DNA of 64,000 nucleotides from Bombiscardovia apis (GTDB taxonomy: Bacteria > Actinomycetota > Actinomycetes > Actinomycetales > Bifidobacteriaceae), in assembly GCF_033095945.1 (NCBI RefSeq), contig NZ_AP026800.1, forward strand, positions 310,001-374,000, read 5' to 3'. The position numbers and the translations under genes are program-made. Of this stretch, positions 17,080-26,238 are shown piece after piece (the first letter of the stretch is position 1; each line of letters opens with the position of its first letter). The notes beneath the pieces were generated by a model. That model made no database searches, had not been told where the DNA came from, and saw only the letters and a program-made list of their open reading frames with translations.

Positions 17080-18197
17080 TTGACGTACTCATCGGTCCAT
17101 AGGTCTTTGGCTTGAGGGGCCTGCTTGAGGGGCTGTCCTTTGCCATCTTGGTAGGAATGAGCTTGGTATTGGAAGTCCAAATAGGTCTGCGCGTCGTCTA
17201 TGTTGATAGCGCCGCTGAGGCTTGTTTGACCTGGTCTGCTAGTCCAGTAGCCTTCCCTGACGATGTCTTTCATCGAAGTGCGGGCCTGTTGAGGGTCAAT
17301 GTGAGCGGTTGGGGTTTGCTTGACCAAGATGTCTGCGGCTTTGTCAGGGTGGGCTAGGGCCCAGTCATAGCCGCGCTTGCTGGCCTGCACAAACTTGGAA
17401 AGCGCCTTGCGATGGGCTTCATCCTTGATCCAAGAGGATTTGACTGCGAAGCCGGTCTGGTCGGGGTTGCCGGGCACTCCCCAGTCGGATTGGGTAAAGC
17501 AGTTGAGTTTTGGCCCTTTTAATTCGGACTGGACGCCCTCCCAAGTCACGTAGAAACCTGCGAAATCGCCCTTGCCTGAGGTGAGGGTGGCGAAGGTGTT
17601 GGTACCGGAAGTGGCGCGTTTGAAGTCGCCCTGGCCGCCGGCGTTGCGAATCATGGTCTTCACTACTGCCGTCTGCTCAGCCGAGCCGAAACTTACAAAG
17701 GTCTTGCCATCGAAGTCTTTGGGGGTCTTGATGTCGGTGCGCGAAGCTAGGGAGCACCAGCGGGCGATGGAGTGCTGACCTAGGTTAAAGACGAGCTTCA
17801 AGTCAGAACCCTTGGCGTTGAAAGCTGCTAAATTACTCAGCTTAGAAAAACCCACATTGGCAACCCCGTTTTCAACCGAGGTTTCGGTTCCTGCTTGGGC
17901 GGTAGGTAATATCTTGACTGAGACACCAGCATCCTTGAAATAGCCCAATTCTTGCGCTACATATATGCCAACGTGGTTGGTGTTAGGGGTCCAGTCGAGC
18001 ATAAAGGAGATAGAATCGTCGTTGCTCCGGGCTTCGCTGGTCGCGCCATTGCTGCCGCAGGCAGAGAGTCCGAGCGTGAGGGCGGCGGCTGAGATTGCTG
18101 CGGTAATTGTAGGCAGCCAGCGGTTCTTACGCCTGCTGGGAATTGAAGGCTGGGCTGCGCTCGTTGGCGCCTTGCTGGGAATCCTCACTGTTGTCAC
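17076..18197 (-). CDS. ABC substrate-binding lipoprotein, ThiY/THI5-like
   Basis: About 373 residues. The N-terminal part has a basic stretch, a hydrophobic signal and the lipobox LGLSACG, so the mature protein is lipid-anchored. The mature domain starts FMLDWTPNTNHVGIYVAQELGYF, the signature of the NMT1/THI5-like family that includes ThiY, the periplasmic binder of formylaminopyrimidine, a thiamine precursor. The frame is open to 18335, but the GTG at 18197 with GGAAAG upstream gives a normal signal peptide length; a GTG three codons later is possible. Precise ligand (HMP or formylaminopyrimidine) is inferred. I looked for a TPP riboswitch upstream and did not find one. Confidence 0.8.
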   Translation of the reverse strand: MTTVRIPSKAPTSAAQPSIPSRRKNRWLPTITAAISAAALTLGLSACGSNGATSEARSNDDSISFMLDWTPNTNHVGIYVAQELGYFKDAGVSVKILPTAQAGTETSVENGVANVGFSKLSNLAAFNAKGSDLKLVFNLGQHSIARWCSLASRTDIKTPKDFDGKTFVSFGSAEQTAVVKTMIRNAGGQGDFKRATSGTNTFATLTSGKGDFAGFYVTWEGVQSELKGPKLNCFTQSDWGVPGNPDQTGFAVKSSWIKDEAHRKALSKFVQASKRGYDWALAHPDKAADILVKQTPTAHIDPQQARTSMKDIVREGYWTSRPGQTSLSGAINIDDAQTYLDFQYQAHSYQDGKGQPLKQAPQAKDLWTDEYVK

Positions 18198-18697
18198 CTT
18201 ACTTTCCGTTCCTGCGATACGAGCCGCTAGACGGGAAGGTGAGGAGCCCGCGCGACATCTCGAATCGCCAGCGCACGCCCCAAATGGGCGCACCCTGCTT
18301 GAATATGATCCTTGAAACGCGGCTGCTGCCACCAACCGCGCGAACTATCGAACAGTATACACGGGGCCGTGCTCGTCAGAAGTCGTTGAGTGGGCCATGA
18401 GTTGCCGAAGATTACAAACTTAGAGCAAATAATCGCTTACGAAAAAAGCTCGTGTCCACAATATGGAAAGATAGTTTCGTATTACAGCAAAAAGAGAATA
18501 TAGTTGAAATATTCCGTTTAATGGGAATCGGAATACGATTAAGAAAGGGCTGTTATTGCAGCGCTGGAGCTGTAGCCCTGCCGTTTTGTCATTTTGTATA
18601 CAGAGTAGGAGCCTAGCAATGTGTTTAGAGAGTAAGCGCTTACGTTGGGTGCCGAATATGTTGGTAGAAGTGGCAATGTTGCATAAAGAGAGTACTC
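18198..18697. other. 500-base divergent intergenic region
   Basis: This stretch separates the leftward thiamine-precursor importer from the rightward MFS gene. It is AT-rich in its middle. I see a hairpin AGGGCT/AGCCCT (18546-18551 and 18574-18579) followed by GCCGTTTTGTCATTTT, which could act as an attenuator, an imperfect repeat ATTCCG/CGGAAT around 18511-18534, and the palindrome at 18632. No coding frame with a ribosome site was found. Confidence 0.5.
18632..18643. promoter_or_regulatory. Perfect LacI-type palindrome upstream of the MFS gene
   Basis: GTAAGCGCTTAC is a perfect 12-base palindrome with the central GCGC of LacI-family operators, 55 bases upstream of the MFS start. A partial copy (CGCTTACG) occurs about 200 bases upstream at 18434. 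A looping repressor could use both. Confidence 0.5.
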
Positions 18698-20005
18698 ATG
18701 TTTAAAGTTTTACTCAACTATCTCGGGATGGACAAAGCCAAGTTCGGTACGTTCTTGATCATCACCTTCTCGACTTGTATCTACTGGTGGTCCGGTATCA
18801 AGAGTGTGATTTACGAGCCTTTTAGACAAGCTCTGGGTGTCTCGAATGCGCAGCTGGGTTTCCTCCTTGGACTCATCGGATTTGTGCAGATTTTCGGTTA
18901 CGCTCTGCTGGGTTGGCTTCAGGACTTGCTGCCGATTCGTAAACTGATAGCAATCGATCTTTGGGGTTATGGAATTTTTGCTCTCATTTTGGGCTTGGTG
19001 CCTAACCTGCCTTACTGGTTCCTCATTATCGCCTTCGCGGCTTACGGCTTCTTTGGTGACGCTATTTACTGGCCCACCATTCAAAAGTCCACCAAGGGTT
19101 TGGCAACCGAAAAGACTCAGGCAGCGGCCTTCAGTGTCCAGGAATGTATTCGTTCGGGTGTGGGATTGTGCTTAACGTGGTTCACCCTATTTATGTTCAC
19201 TGTTGGCGGTTCCAATATGTTTGGTGCCCGTCTTTCGATGACGGTTTACCCCATATTCATGATGCTCTACTCCTTCGTAGTTTTGAAGTTCATTCCTAAG
19301 GACTTCTTGCAGGATCAGCGCAAAGAAGGCGAGCCGAAGATTAAACGCAATGGTGCTGCTATGGTGCTGCGGGCCATGAAAATGCCGATTGTGTGGACCA
19401 CCGGTTTTGGTGCAGCCGCAACCTATCTCATTTATGTAGCTGCTAACACCTACTTCCTACCCTTCGTACAGGCTTCCTTCAAGCTTTCCGACGCGGCGGC
19501 TGGCATCTTCGGCATCGTAAACTCGGGCTTAATGGGCTTGATTGCTGCCGGACTTTCGGGTGTGCTGGCAACGAAGCGCTTCAAGACAACTCCTCAGTGG
19601 ATGATTCTCTTGTATGTGTTGGTAGCGCTCGTATGTGTGGCAATTATCGTCACACCGCACTCTTCCAACTTGATGATTCCTGTTGTGATCCTGTGCTGCT
19701 GCGTCACTTTCATCTGCGTGGCTCTGCGTGCAGTCTATTATGCGCCCATCGGAGAAAGTGGCGTTGATGCGGATATTTCGGCTACGGCTATGTCTATTGC
19801 CTCCTTCATTGGTTATTGCCCATCATTCTTTGCATACCCGCTCTTCGGCGCCATTATCGACAAATTCGACACCCAGACCGCCTACAGAATTATCTTTACC
19901 ATGCTGGCCGTTTTCAGCCTAGTGGGAATCGTGGCCTGCTTCCTTGGTAACCGGGTGATTTTGCAGCGTCGTAAGCAAGAGGACGCGGCGCTTGCTATGG
20001 CCTAA
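18698..20005 (+). CDS. MFS transporter (possible sugar or organic-acid carrier)
   Basis: 435 residues with 12 predicted helices, starting MFKVLLNYLGMDKAKFGTF. The first half carries WWSGIKSVIYEPFRQ and the loop GWLQDLLPIRK in the A-motif position; a hydrophilic loop at about 205-222 divides the halves. The protein resembles carriers of the OPA/glycerol-3-phosphate-like branch in length and layout, but the substrate is not certain. AAAGAGAG precedes the ATG. It is followed 64 bases later by a metallo-hydrolase, and both lie behind a LacI-type palindrome, which suggests uptake and intracellular hydrolysis of one compound under carbohydrate-responsive control. Confidence 0.8.
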   Translation: MFKVLLNYLGMDKAKFGTFLIITFSTCIYWWSGIKSVIYEPFRQALGVSNAQLGFLLGLIGFVQIFGYALLGWLQDLLPIRKLIAIDLWGYGIFALILGLVPNLPYWFLIIAFAAYGFFGDAIYWPTIQKSTKGLATEKTQAAAFSVQECIRSGVGLCLTWFTLFMFTVGGSNMFGARLSMTVYPIFMMLYSFVVLKFIPKDFLQDQRKEGEPKIKRNGAAMVLRAMKMPIVWTTGFGAAATYLIYVAANTYFLPFVQASFKLSDAAAGIFGIVNSGLMGLIAAGLSGVLATKRFKTTPQWMILLYVLVALVCVAIIVTPHSSNLMIPVVILCCCVTFICVALRAVYYAPIGESGVDADISATAMSIASFIGYCPSFFAYPLFGAIIDKFDTQTAYRIIFTMLAVFSLVGIVACFLGNRVILQRRKQEDAALAMA

Positions 20006-20069
20006 GTGGCCCACTGGCGTAAGTCATATTGCAAGTGTGTGTTTCTATCAGAGTTAAGGAATGAATGTT

Positions 20070-20918
20070 ATGAAAATGCAACATCTGGGAACTGCCGCTG
20101 CTGAGCGCATTCCGGGTATCTTCTGCAAGTGCGAGATGTGCCAGCGTGCGCTTGAGGTTGGTGGCAAAGAGATTCGGACTCAGTCTCAGGCGCTGGTCGA
20201 CGATGCGGTTTTGCTGGATTTTCCTGGCGATACCTATCATCATTTTGTGAATCAGAAGTTCGATTTGCCGAGCATTACCAAGCTGTTTATTACTCATTGG
20301 CATTCCGACCATTTTTATGGCGAAGATCTGGCTTATCGGATGGATTTGTATGCCAACGACAATCCTACTCACATGGATGTGTACGGCTCGGAGACGGTCA
20401 AGGGCTTCTACGAGAGGGCGTTCTTCTTGGAAGAGCACTATGACTACTCGAAGCTGACCTACCACTGCATGCATCCGGGGGAGTCGGTTGAGATTGTGGC
20501 AGGCAATGGCAAAAAATACACGGTTTATGCTTTTGAAGCCCGTCATGGTCATCATTTTGGCGACTGCCTCTTCTATGGCATTACAGACGGGGAGAAATCA
20601 CTACTCTACGCCCACGATACTGCGCCATTTTATGATTCCGCTTGGAAAGACATGGAGCGGGCGGGGCTTAAGTATGACTATGTTTCGCTTGATTGTACGC
20701 ATGCCTTGGCACCGGTTGATTCAGATGTCCATATGAGTTTTGAAGACAACCTTGACATTCGCGATCGCATGGTTGCGTCTGGAATGGCCGATGGAGACAC
20801 AGTTTTTGTGGCTAACCACTTCTCGCACAATGGTCTAACCACCTACGAACAGATGCAGGTAGCCGCGGTCAAGGAGGGTTTCGTCTCTTCCTATGATGGC
20901 ATGATTACGCAATTCTGA
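20070..20918 (+). CDS. MBL-fold metallo-hydrolase, PhnP-like
   Basis: 282 residues. The start MKMQHLGTAAAERIPGIFCKCEMC resembles PhnP-type phosphodiesterases, including a CxC..C cluster that may bind a structural zinc. THWHSDHF (about residues 75-82) is the HxHxDH metal motif of the metallo-beta-lactamase fold; further ligands are seen in ARHGHHFGD (about 155-163), YAHDTAPF and ANHFSHNG. Two metal ions would activate water to hydrolyse a phosphodiester or lactone. TTAAGGA at 20054 is too close to the ATG at 20061, so the ATG at 20070 is used. It is cotranscribed with the upstream MFS gene in my reading and closed by a terminator. Confidence 0.85.
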   Translation: MKMQHLGTAAAERIPGIFCKCEMCQRALEVGGKEIRTQSQALVDDAVLLDFPGDTYHHFVNQKFDLPSITKLFITHWHSDHFYGEDLAYRMDLYANDNPTHMDVYGSETVKGFYERAFFLEEHYDYSKLTYHCMHPGESVEIVAGNGKKYTVYAFEARHGHHFGDCLFYGITDGEKSLLYAHDTAPFYDSAWKDMERAGLKYDYVSLDCTHALAPVDSDVHMSFEDNLDIRDRMVASGMADGDTVFVANHFSHNGLTTYEQMQVAAVKEGFVSSYDGMITQF

Positions 20919-20958
20919 GAGTGCACTCGGCTAGCTGTTGCTAGTTTCGTGGATTGAG

Positions 20959-20994
20959 AGCCGGCAGTTCCTTGTTGGGGGCTGTCGGCTTTTC
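20959..20994 (+). terminator. Rho-independent terminator
   Basis: AGCCGGCAG (20959-20967) and CTGTCGGCT (20982-20990) form a 9-bp stem with one G-U pair, followed by TTTCTGTG. It closes the MFS/MBL operon. Confidence 0.75.
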
Positions 20995-21152
20995 TGTGTT
21001 CGCCTGAGTGAGGGGAGGTCTAGACATGCTGACGGCGTGTCGGAGGTGTTTGAGCGTGTCGAAATGTGCTGTTGGGAACTCGATGTGGAGCTTTCCTTGT
21101 AGTGGGGCCGATTATGGAAAAAGAAGATTGTTGTGTTCTTTCGTTGTATATT

Positions 21153-21181
21153 TTGGAAACTGCGCTGCAACTAAATATAGT
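21153..21181 (+). promoter_or_regulatory. Promoter of nrdDG
   Basis: TTGGAA (21153-21158) and TATAGT (21176-21181) with 17 bases between them. The -10 lies inside the first NrdR box, so a bound NrdR would exclude RNA polymerase. The start point should be near 21188, leaving a leader of about 120 bases. Confidence 0.65.
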
Positions 21182-21214
21182 GATGAAATTTGACTAGTGC
21201 CCTAGATATTGTGT
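21168..21214. promoter_or_regulatory. Two NrdR boxes 31 bp apart
   Basis: Box 1 (21168-21183) has the core CTAAATATAGTGA and box 2 (21199-21214) the core CTAGATATTGTGT; both fit the known NrdR consensus acaCwAtATaTwGtgt. Their starts are exactly 31 bases apart, the three-helical-turn spacing that NrdR uses to bind cooperatively. NrdR is the ATP-cone repressor of ribonucleotide reductase genes, which agrees with the downstream nrdDG. Confidence 0.8.
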
Positions 21215-21309
21215 TTTTTAGTGATAGGCTTATAGAGCAATCGGAAATCACATGAGTGTAGTTATGCGGGTGCAGAAGGGGTTCTGACCTGCCTGAAGGA
21301 GCAGCGGAT

Positions 21310-23721
21310 ATGGATACGCAGGTGATGATGGATCAGGTAAGCAGCAAAGCTACTGCTGCGCCTGACACTGTCGAAGGCATTCTCGTTGAGAAGCGCGATG
21401 GTCGAATCGTTGATTTTGATCCTATCAACATCATGCATGCCGTCGAAGCTGCATTCGCTGAGGTTAATGCCGAAGTCGACCCCAAGATGAAGCAGCAAAT
21501 CCGCAATATGGCGCTGTCTGTGCAGTCTGAGATTCATGACCGCTACACCAACCCGGTCAAGATCGAAGACATTCAAACTTTGGTAGAGCATGCTTTGGTT
21601 AATGCTCACTACTACGATATTGCTCGCGCGTACACTTCTTATCGCCTCAACCGCGATATTGCCCGCGCTAAGGCTACCGATGTCAACGAGGCAGTGCATC
21701 GTCTGACTTCCAAAGATGAGTCTTTAGTGCGCGAGAACGCTAATAAAGACGCCAATGTGTACGCTACCCAGCGCGACCTTTTGGCCGGTGCAGTCTCCAA
21801 GGCTTCGGCCCTGAAGATGCTTCCCAAGGATGTGTCGAATGCCCACCTCAAGGGCGACATCCACTTCCATGATGCTGACTATTCACCCTTTACAGCCGAG
21901 ACCAACTGCTCTCTGCCCGACTTCGGCGATATGCTTGAGCATGGTTTTGAGCTAGGCAATGCCATGATGGATAGCCCAAAGTCCATCGGTACTGCGGCCA
22001 CGCAGATTACGCAGATTATTAAAGATATTGCGGGCTCCCAGTACGGCGGTCAGACCGTCAATCGCGCCGACGAGATGCTTGAGCGTTACGCCCGTCTTGA
22101 CTATGACAAGAACTATAAGATGGCTGAAGCTGTCTTGCCAGACGAAGAACCCATCGAGATTGCTAAGGAAGTAGTGCGCGGATTGAAGGCTCGCGAAGCT
22201 GACTGGCTACACATGGATGACCGTCCAGCCTTGGGAGAGGACGCTCCCTTTGATTTGGACGCGCCTGCAATTGTGCGCCAGCGTCAGATTTACGCCAAGA
22301 TTTTGACCCGCAAGGCCATCTACGATGCTATGCAAACTATGGAGTATCAGATTAACTCCAACCGTGTCTCCAACGGTCAAACCCCCTTCGTAACGGTCGG
22401 CTTTGGCCTAGGCACTTCTTGGTTTGCCAAGGAGATCCAGCGCGCCATCTTCCTAGTGCGGATTCGTGGATTGGGCAAGGACCGCCATACGGCCATCTTC
22501 CCCAAGCTGGTCTTCACCATTAAACATGGCCTGAATGCAGATGAAAGCGACCCCAACTACGACATGAAGCAGCTGGCGCTCGAATGCTCATCTAAGCGTA
22601 TGTATCCAGATGTGGTCTTCTATGAGAACCTGATTAAGATTACCGGATCCTTTAAGGCTCCTATGGGCTGCCGCTCCTTCCTTCAAAGCTGGATTAATCC
22701 CGAAACCGGCGAAGACGAAGAAGAGGGTCGTATGAACTTGGGCGTGGTCACAGTCAACGTTCCGCGTATCGCTCTCGAATCGCGTGGTGACCAAGACCGC
22801 TTCTGGAAGCTCTTCGATCAGCGTATGGAAGTGGCACATCACGCCTTGCAATTCCGTATCATGCGTTGCAAGCAGGCCACACCTATCAATGCTCCCACGC
22901 TCTACCAGTTTGGTGCTTTTGGCCGTTTGAAGCCCGGAGATTCGGTTGATACGCTCTTCCGTAACTCACGCTCCACTATTTCCTTGGGATACATAGGCTT
23001 GTACGAAGCCACCTCGGTATTCTTTGGCAAGGATTGGATGCAGGACCACACTTGGAATCCGGAGGGCAAGGAGTTTGCTCTTTCCATCGTGCGGCGTATG
23101 AGTCAGCTGTGCAAGCAGTGGGAAAAGGCTGAGGGCTATCACTATTCGGTCTACTCCACTCCTGCTGAGTCTTTGACTGACCGCTTCTGCCGCATGGATC
23201 AAGAGAAGTTCGGCGAAGTCGACGGTGTGACCGACCATGACTTCTACACCAACTCCTTCCACTATCCAGTGTGGTTGCGCCCTACTCCTATGGAGAAGCT
23301 CTCCTACGAGCGCGACTTCCCCTACCTGGCTTCGGGCGGTTTCATCAACTACTGCGAGTTCCCCTCCCTCCAGCCCAATCCTAGGGCCCTAGAAGCGGTC
23401 TGGGACTATGCCTACGACATTGGCATTGGCTATTTGGGCACTAATACGCCCATCGACCACTGCTTCGTCTGTGGTTACGAGGGTGACTTCGCACCCACAG
23501 AAGAGGGCTTCAAATGCCCTGAGTGCGGCAACGACGATCCTGAGCAGTGCAATGTAACTAAGCGCACCTGCGGTTACTTGGGTAATCCTGTCCAGCGTCC
23601 GATGGTTCACGGCCGACACGAGGAAATCGCCCACCGTGTCAAGCATATGGAAGGGCAAACCGGCCATGTGGTCTTGAAAGATGGCTCCACCAAAGAGTGG
23701 TTTGACGACGTCGAAGAGTAA
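21310..23721 (+). CDS. nrdD: Anaerobic ribonucleoside-triphosphate reductase
   Basis: 803 residues, a class III reductase that makes dNTPs without oxygen. An ATP cone lies at about residues 22-110 (VEKRDGRIVDFDP, then EDIQTLVEHALV), giving allosteric control. The catalytic barrel contains HFHDADYSPF and NCSLPD (about 180-200), and GCRSFLQSW (about 452-460). Near the C-terminus four cysteines in CFVCGYEG and FKCPECGND (about 718-742) bind zinc, and KRTCGYLGNPVQRP (about 751-764) carries the glycyl-radical glycine at about 755. The activase gene nrdG follows 153 bases later. The promoter is overlapped by two NrdR boxes. No truncation or missing key residue is visible. Confidence 0.97.
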   Translation: MDTQVMMDQVSSKATAAPDTVEGILVEKRDGRIVDFDPINIMHAVEAAFAEVNAEVDPKMKQQIRNMALSVQSEIHDRYTNPVKIEDIQTLVEHALVNAHYYDIARAYTSYRLNRDIARAKATDVNEAVHRLTSKDESLVRENANKDANVYATQRDLLAGAVSKASALKMLPKDVSNAHLKGDIHFHDADYSPFTAETNCSLPDFGDMLEHGFELGNAMMDSPKSIGTAATQITQIIKDIAGSQYGGQTVNRADEMLERYARLDYDKNYKMAEAVLPDEEPIEIAKEVVRGLKAREADWLHMDDRPALGEDAPFDLDAPAIVRQRQIYAKILTRKAIYDAMQTMEYQINSNRVSNGQTPFVTVGFGLGTSWFAKEIQRAIFLVRIRGLGKDRHTAIFPKLVFTIKHGLNADESDPNYDMKQLALECSSKRMYPDVVFYENLIKITGSFKAPMGCRSFLQSWINPETGEDEEEGRMNLGVVTVNVPRIALESRGDQDRFWKLFDQRMEVAHHALQFRIMRCKQATPINAPTLYQFGAFGRLKPGDSVDTLFRNSRSTISLGYIGLYEATSVFFGKDWMQDHTWNPEGKEFALSIVRRMSQLCKQWEKAEGYHYSVYSTPAESLTDRFCRMDQEKFGEVDGVTDHDFYTNSFHYPVWLRPTPMEKLSYERDFPYLASGGFINYCEFPSLQPNPRALEAVWDYAYDIGIGYLGTNTPIDHCFVCGYEGDFAPTEEGFKCPECGNDDPEQCNVTKRTCGYLGNPVQRPMVHGRHEEIAHRVKHMEGQTGHVVLKDGSTKEWFDDVEE

Positions 23722-23753
23722 ACACTCAGCCCGTTGAGGGCTTACATATAAGG

Positions 23754-23793
23754 CAATCGCGGGTTTTGCTGGAGTTTCGGCAGCCCGCGATTG
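23754..23793. other. Inverted repeat between nrdD and nrdG
   Basis: CAATCGCGGG and CCCGCGATTG form a perfect 10-bp stem with a 20-base loop. A smaller hairpin AGCCC/GGGCT lies just before it at 23728-23742. There is no T-run, so it may stabilise the nrdD part of the mRNA or reduce read-through into nrdG, which is needed in smaller amounts. Confidence 0.5.
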
Positions 23794-23874
23794 TCATGCC
23801 TAAGGTAGTTGTAAGAGTAGTGCAGGTCTGGTTGTGTCGACTGCTAGCAGATTCTCAGAAAGAGGATAAGACTT

Positions 23875-24591
23875 ATGTCTCAAGGGTTTATCGCTACGGC
23901 GAATGCCCACCGCGACTTTGCAGCGGGGGAGAGTGGACGCGGCCCAAGTATTCCCTGCCCTCTCACCAACAATCCCAAGGCAGGTCAGTGGGACGGGCGC
24001 AAGCTCAGTCGGGGTATCGTGGCTGACTACAAGCGCTTAGTAATGACCGACGGCGAAGGTATCCGCTCCTCCATCTACGTTTCCGGCTGCCCCTTCCGCT
24101 GCGAAAACTGCTATAACGCTTCAATCTGGGATTTTCAAGCCGGTCATCCATACACCGACGAACTTGAAGACCAAATCATCAAAGACTTGGCTCCTTCCTA
24201 CGTGCAGGGCATTACCTTCCTCGGAGGTGAGCCCCTGCTCAACACCCCCATGCTCCTAGGTTTGGCCCGTCGCATCCGCAAGGAATACGGCCATGGCAAA
24301 GACATCTGGTGCTGGACCGGCTACACTTGGGAAGAGCTCATGCGCCCCGGCGAGACGCCCGACAAGGTCGAACTGCTCTCGTATATAGATATTTTGGTGG
24401 ACGGGCGATATATTGAGACTGAGAAGAACTCTCTCCTGCAATTTCGCGGTTCTTCCAACCAGCGTATCCTAGACGTACCGCGCTCGCTGGAGGCTGGTAA
24501 GCCAGTGATATGGGCTAAGCTCCACGATCAAAAGCGTTTTATTCCTGAGCACTACAGCAAAGAACGCGAGCAAGAGCAAGCCCGCGGTTGA
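23875..24591 (+). CDS. nrdG: Anaerobic ribonucleotide reductase activating enzyme
   Basis: 238 residues, a radical-SAM activase. CPFRCENC (residues about 72-79) is the CxxxCxxC that binds the 4Fe-4S cluster, and FLGGEPLLN (about 122-130) is the GGE motif that contacts SAM. It abstracts a hydrogen from the glycine of NrdD to create the glycyl radical. Compared with short NrdG proteins (about 155-175 residues) it has an N-terminal extension of about 50 residues (SQGFIATANAHRDFAAGES) as in other bifidobacteria, and a charged C-terminal tail. The ATG at 23875 has AAAGAGGATAAG upstream. It belongs to the NrdR-controlled unit. Confidence 0.95.
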   Translation: MSQGFIATANAHRDFAAGESGRGPSIPCPLTNNPKAGQWDGRKLSRGIVADYKRLVMTDGEGIRSSIYVSGCPFRCENCYNASIWDFQAGHPYTDELEDQIIKDLAPSYVQGITFLGGEPLLNTPMLLGLARRIRKEYGHGKDIWCWTGYTWEELMRPGETPDKVELLSYIDILVDGRYIETEKNSLLQFRGSSNQRILDVPRSLEAGKPVIWAKLHDQKRFIPEHYSKEREQEQARG

Positions 24592-24646
24592 GCGCTCCTC
24601 TCGGGGCCCTGTGTAGAACGTCTGGCTAACGGGGCACAATAGAGGT

Positions 24647-26176
24647 ATGAGTCAAGAGCAAGACAATACCGCGAAACCCGAACTCCCAGCTGACCTGCGC
24701 GTCAGGTTCTGCCCCTCGCCGACTGGCACCCCCCACGTGGGCATGGTGCGCACGGCCCTTTTCAACTGGGCCCAAGCTCGGCACTCCGGCGGCAAGATGG
24801 TCTTCCGTATCGAAGACACCGATGCCGCCCGTGATTCCGAAGAGAGCTACGAGCAGATTATCGATGCCTTGCGCTGGCTGGGCTTGGACTGGGATGAGGG
24901 CGTTGAGGTCGGTGGCCCTTACGCTCCCTACCGCCAGTCCGAGCGCGGCGACATCTACCGCGATGTGGCTGCCAAACTACTTGAGGCCGGCTATGCTTAC
25001 GAATCCTATTCCACTTCGGAAGAGATCGAAGCCCGTAATCTCGCGGCCGGTAGGCCCAAGGCTTTCGGCTACGATGGCTATGACCGCAGCTTAAGTGAAG
25101 AGCAAAAGGCCACTTTCCAAGCGGAAGGTCGCAAGCCCGCCCTGCGTATCAAGATGCCCGACGAAGACATCGCTTTCGACGATTTGATTCGCGGACATAT
25201 TGAGTTCAAGGCCGGGTCGGTTCCCGATTACGTGATTGTGCGCCCCAACGGCGACCCGCTCTACACGCTGACCAATCCCGTTGACGACGCCCTCATGCGC
25301 ATCAACGTGGTCTTGCGCGGCGAAGACCTGCTGTCCTCAACTCCGCGCCAGGTCATCCTCTACCGCTATCTCATGGAGCTGGGTATCGCTAAAGAGATGC
25401 CCCTCTTCGGCCACATGCCTTACGTGATGGGCGAGGGCAAGAAGAAGCTCTCCAAGCGAGATCCTGAGTCCAACCTCTTCCTCCATCGCGAAAACGGCTT
25501 CATTCCTGAGGGTCTGCTCAATTACTTGGCCCTGCTTGGTTGGTCCATTGGCCCCGATCGCGACGTGTTCTCCATAAGCGAGCTCATTGAGCACTTCGAC
25601 ATTCGCGACGTGAAGGCCAACCCTGCTCACTTCGACATCGACAAGGCTACGGCCATCAATGCTGAGCATATTCGCATGCTTGAGCCGCAAGACTTCATCA
25701 ACCGCTCGCTGCCGTATTTGAAGCGTGAGGGGTTGGTTTCTGCCGATGCTTGGAATGAGCTCAGCGCTCGCGAGAGGGAAGTCTTGAGTGCTGCCGCTCC
25801 TTTGGTGCAGCCACGCGTCCGCCTGCTGGGTGAGGTGGCTGGCATGGTTGGCTCCCTGCTGAGTCAAGACGATTACTTGGAGCCTGAGGCCGATGCTCGC
25901 AAGCAGCTCAAGGAATCTGCGGCTGCCGTTTTGGAGCTGGCTTCCCAGGCACTTTCGCCGGTAGCTGAGGCTGATTGGACCACCGACAACCTCCATGAAG
26001 TCTTAACTAAGGCTTTGGTTGACGATGGTGGCTACAAGCCGCGCTTGGCCTTTGGCCCTGTGCGAGTAGCTGTTTCTGGCCGCCGTGTCTCGCCGCCGCT
26101 CTTTGAATCCATGGAGATAATCGGCAAAGATACGACACTCCGAAGGCTAGATAACTTGCATCAGCACCTCGCTTAA
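24647..26176 (+). CDS. gltX: Glutamyl-tRNA synthetase
   Basis: 509 residues, class I synthetase. The nucleotide-binding HIGH motif appears as [10 protein letters not shown] (about residues 27-36), and KLSKR (about 267-271) is the KMSKS-type loop. The discriminating catalytic half is followed by an all-helical anticodon-binding domain. It charges tRNA-Glu, and in actinobacteria usually also tRNA-Gln, which is then amidated by GatCAB; it is notable that tRNA-Glu and tRNA-Gln genes follow at once. CACAAT lies six bases before the ATG and no spaced Shine-Dalgarno is present, so the mRNA may be leaderless. Confidence 0.96.
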   Translation: MSQEQDNTAKPELPADLRVRFCPSPTGTPHVGMVRTALFNWAQARHSGGKMVFRIEDTDAARDSEESYEQIIDALRWLGLDWDEGVEVGGPYAPYRQSERGDIYRDVAAKLLEAGYAYESYSTSEEIEARNLAAGRPKAFGYDGYDRSLSEEQKATFQAEGRKPALRIKMPDEDIAFDDLIRGHIEFKAGSVPDYVIVRPNGDPLYTLTNPVDDALMRINVVLRGEDLLSSTPRQVILYRYLMELGIAKEMPLFGHMPYVMGEGKKKLSKRDPESNLFLHRENGFIPEGLLNYLALLGWSIGPDRDVFSISELIEHFDIRDVKANPAHFDIDKATAINAEHIRMLEPQDFINRSLPYLKREGLVSADAWNELSAREREVLSAAAPLVQPRVRLLGEVAGMVGSLLSQDDYLEPEADARKQLKESAAAVLELASQALSPVAEADWTTDNLHEVLTKALVDDGGYKPRLAFGPVRVAVSGRRVSPPLFESMEIIGKDTTLRRLDNLHQHLA

Positions 26177-26184
26177 CATATACT
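26156..26184 (+). promoter_or_regulatory. Promoter of the tRNA-Glu/tRNA-Gln unit
   Basis: TTGCAT (26156-26161) and TATACT (26179-26184) are 17 bases apart, near consensus. The -35 lies in the last codons of gltX. Transcription would begin near 26191, about 48 bases before tRNA-Glu. Confidence 0.6.
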
Positions 26185-26238
26185 CTTATTCGTTGTGTTC
26201 TTGACTCGTTACCGGGTCATGGCGCAACGGATAGGTAA

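Noticed and set aside
18198..18340. TPP riboswitch upstream of the ThiY-like gene
   Set aside because: I looked for CTGAGA, ACCTGA and the GCGTAGGGA-type end on the minus strand. Only GC-rich stems with a loose resemblance were found.
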